A stretch of 64,000 bases of DNA from Vibrio ziniensis (GTDB lineage: Bacteria > Pseudomonadota > Gammaproteobacteria > Enterobacterales > Vibrionaceae). The number at the start of each line of letters is the position of its first letter. The stretch's first letter is position 1. The notes under the pieces were generated by a model. That model made no database searches and was not told the DNA's origin. It saw nothing but the letters and a program-made list of their open reading frames with translations. The position numbers and the translations under genes are program-made. Positions 62,872 to 64,000 of the stretch are shown here, one piece after another. The stretch covers positions 1,054,001 through 1,118,000 of the forward strand of contig NZ_CP049332.1 of NCBI RefSeq assembly GCF_011064285.1, written 5' to 3'.

Positions 62872-63107
62872 AGAGTACAAGTCCTTTGCTAATGTCTGGT
62901 TGGGAAAATGAAAATATGCAACCATAGTAATAATTTAGCAGTATTAAACCGATTTGTAGTCACTCTATTCAGGAAAATTGGCAATATCTCAAACCTAAAG
63001 CTAATCTAGGAATGTGTTCCATAACAAAATTCATAATATTAATAAAATTTATAACTATAGAGTGCTTTCCCTAAAGGAACTAAAGCAATTATAAAGGAAG
63101 TCTAGGG

Positions 63108-64000
63108 ATGGAAGGATCATGCCAAGAAGAACATTCGATGTTTGTTAGTAAATGGTTTGGTGCTATTTCAAAGTTGGTCCTGATTACCCTCGCATGGGTG
63201 GTATTGTGGCGCGCAGCAGCTTTGATGGAGTATGCGCCTCACGCCAGTATCTGGTTTCCGCCTTCGGGCGTAACTTATGCCATATTTCTCATATTGGGGT
63301 GGCGATCTATACCTGTAGTATTGGCCGCATCGGTCTGTACTACCTTTTGGGAAGATAGCATTTATCAAGGACAGCAGAGTTTCTCCACTTTGCTTCTCAC
63401 TGGGTTACTCTTCGCTACGGTGCATTGTTTTTCCTATTGGGGTGGTGCTGCCATTCTGAGAAAAATAAGTCACACCGGAAAAATCTACCGAATCCCCTAC
63501 CTAATTTTGCTGTTCCTGATTATCGCAGCAAGCTCTTCACTAGTTGCTGCGATTGGTGGGGCAAACAGTTTGGCTATCACAGGTATTATTGCGTCAGATG
63601 AAGTCATGTCTATTTGGGGGCCATGGTGGGTTGGTGATCTCGTTGGTGTTGTTGTTATTGCTCCGATCATGGTGGGTATTCTTTCAAAATTCTATCCTGA
63701 GCAAAGTCAGTGGTTAGTTGAGAACTTTACCTCAGTATACGAACAGTCTCCAATTCAAAACTACATATACAAACAAGCAATCGCGATTGTATTGTTAGTA
63801 TTAATCAGTGTGTTAGTCGCTATATATCCATCTTCAAGCATTGTGTTCTGTGTCTTCTTCTTAGGCATCGCTCAAATGTGGATAGTTTTTACAGAGAGCG
63901 CTGCTCGAGCATTCTTGAGCTTGGCTTTATTGAGTACGACTACGGCTATTTTGGTGTCTTGGTTACAGCTGGGTAATCACGCAATGGTGTACCAATTTAC
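63108..64000 (+). CDS. MASE1-domain membrane sensor, N-terminal part (runs off the window)
   Basis: 297 codons from an ATG with AAAGGAAG upstream to the window edge. Multiple membrane helices with the MASE1 signatures ASIWFPPSGVTYAIFLILGW and WGPWWVGDLVGVVVIAPIMVG. MASE1 is the sensor of GGDEF/EAL proteins or histidine kinases; the output domain lies beyond 64000 and is unknown. The frame remains open to the last base. Confidence 0.82.
   Translation, partial: MEGSCQEEHSMFVSKWFGAISKLVLITLAWVVLWRAAALMEYAPHASIWFPPSGVTYAIFLILGWRSIPVVLAASVCTTFWEDSIYQGQQSFSTLLLTGLLFATVHCFSYWGGAAILRKISHTGKIYRIPYLILLFLIIAASSSLVAAIGGANSLAITGIIASDEVMSIWGPWWVGDLVGVVVIAPIMVGILSKFYPEQSQWLVENFTSVYEQSPIQNYIYKQAIAIVLLVLISVLVAIYPSSSIVFCVFFLGIAQMWIVFTESAARAFLSLALLSTTTAILVSWLQLGNHAMVYQF

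Overview
The window is gamma-proteobacterial DNA of about 40% GC and is almost certainly from a Vibrio or close relative. The support is gene content and order: pntAB next to a VxrAB/WigKR-type two-component operon, a UPF0181 gene, yciH, a DUF3319 gene and ddl in one block, plus many Vibrio-type small genes. From memory, the same block lies near the terminus of chromosome 2 in V. cholerae. A 28-bp XerC/XerD (dif-type) site at 40081-40108 fits a terminus location, but the chromosome assignment is inference.

Layout. (1) 1-24900: metabolic and housekeeping genes: a YccS-like membrane protein, helicase IV, nicotinamidase, methylglyoxal synthase, GlgC, a run of small stress and housekeeping genes (SpoIIAA-like, MazG-like, OsmC, DJ-1), an EAL protein, a class 3 lipase, the cytochrome b561/YceI pair, a formate/nitrite channel fused to CBS domains opposite a YeiE-like regulator, a DUF1097 membrane protein behind a near-perfect CRP site, a YbjD-type OLD nuclease, a 5'-nucleotidase, and an Alx/TerC protein behind a probable yybP-ykoY manganese riboswitch. 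(2) 25000-36600: PhnA, M50 and M48 proteases, a hotdog thioesterase, SgrR, a YhaJ-like LysR regulator, a PatZ-type protein acetyltransferase, a SPOR lipoprotein and Ddl. (3) 36585-39900: a Cre-like recombinase, DUF3319, YciH and an intact IS3-family element that cuts into a lost gene. (4) 40081-50994: a filamentous (inovirus) prophage bounded by dif-like sites. It carries a repressor, rolling-circle Rep, ssDNA-binding protein, coat proteins, Zot and its own secretin. These are followed by a Fic gene, an intergenic region with a large hairpin, and very AT-rich cargo of unknown function flanked by two related DUF3653-type genes. Next to the right-hand dif-like site is a second, frameshifted copy of the repressor gene, as if a tandem phage had been lost. 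(5) 51900-64000: host DNA again: UPF0181, the vxr operon, pntBA, HlyU-like and ComFB-like small genes, a diguanylate cyclase, an outer-membrane barrel protein and the start of a MASE1 membrane sensor.

The most unusual parts are the prophage with its cargo and repeats, a 100-bp nested palindrome just outside the dif site, the FNT-CBS fusion with a strong internal ribosome-binding site, a cluster of eight GATC sites with a perfect palindrome upstream of the EAL gene, and several very small genes (25, 31, 52 and 63 residues). No tRNA, rRNA or CRISPR array was seen. Family assignments rest on motif and sequence recognition by eye, without database searches.
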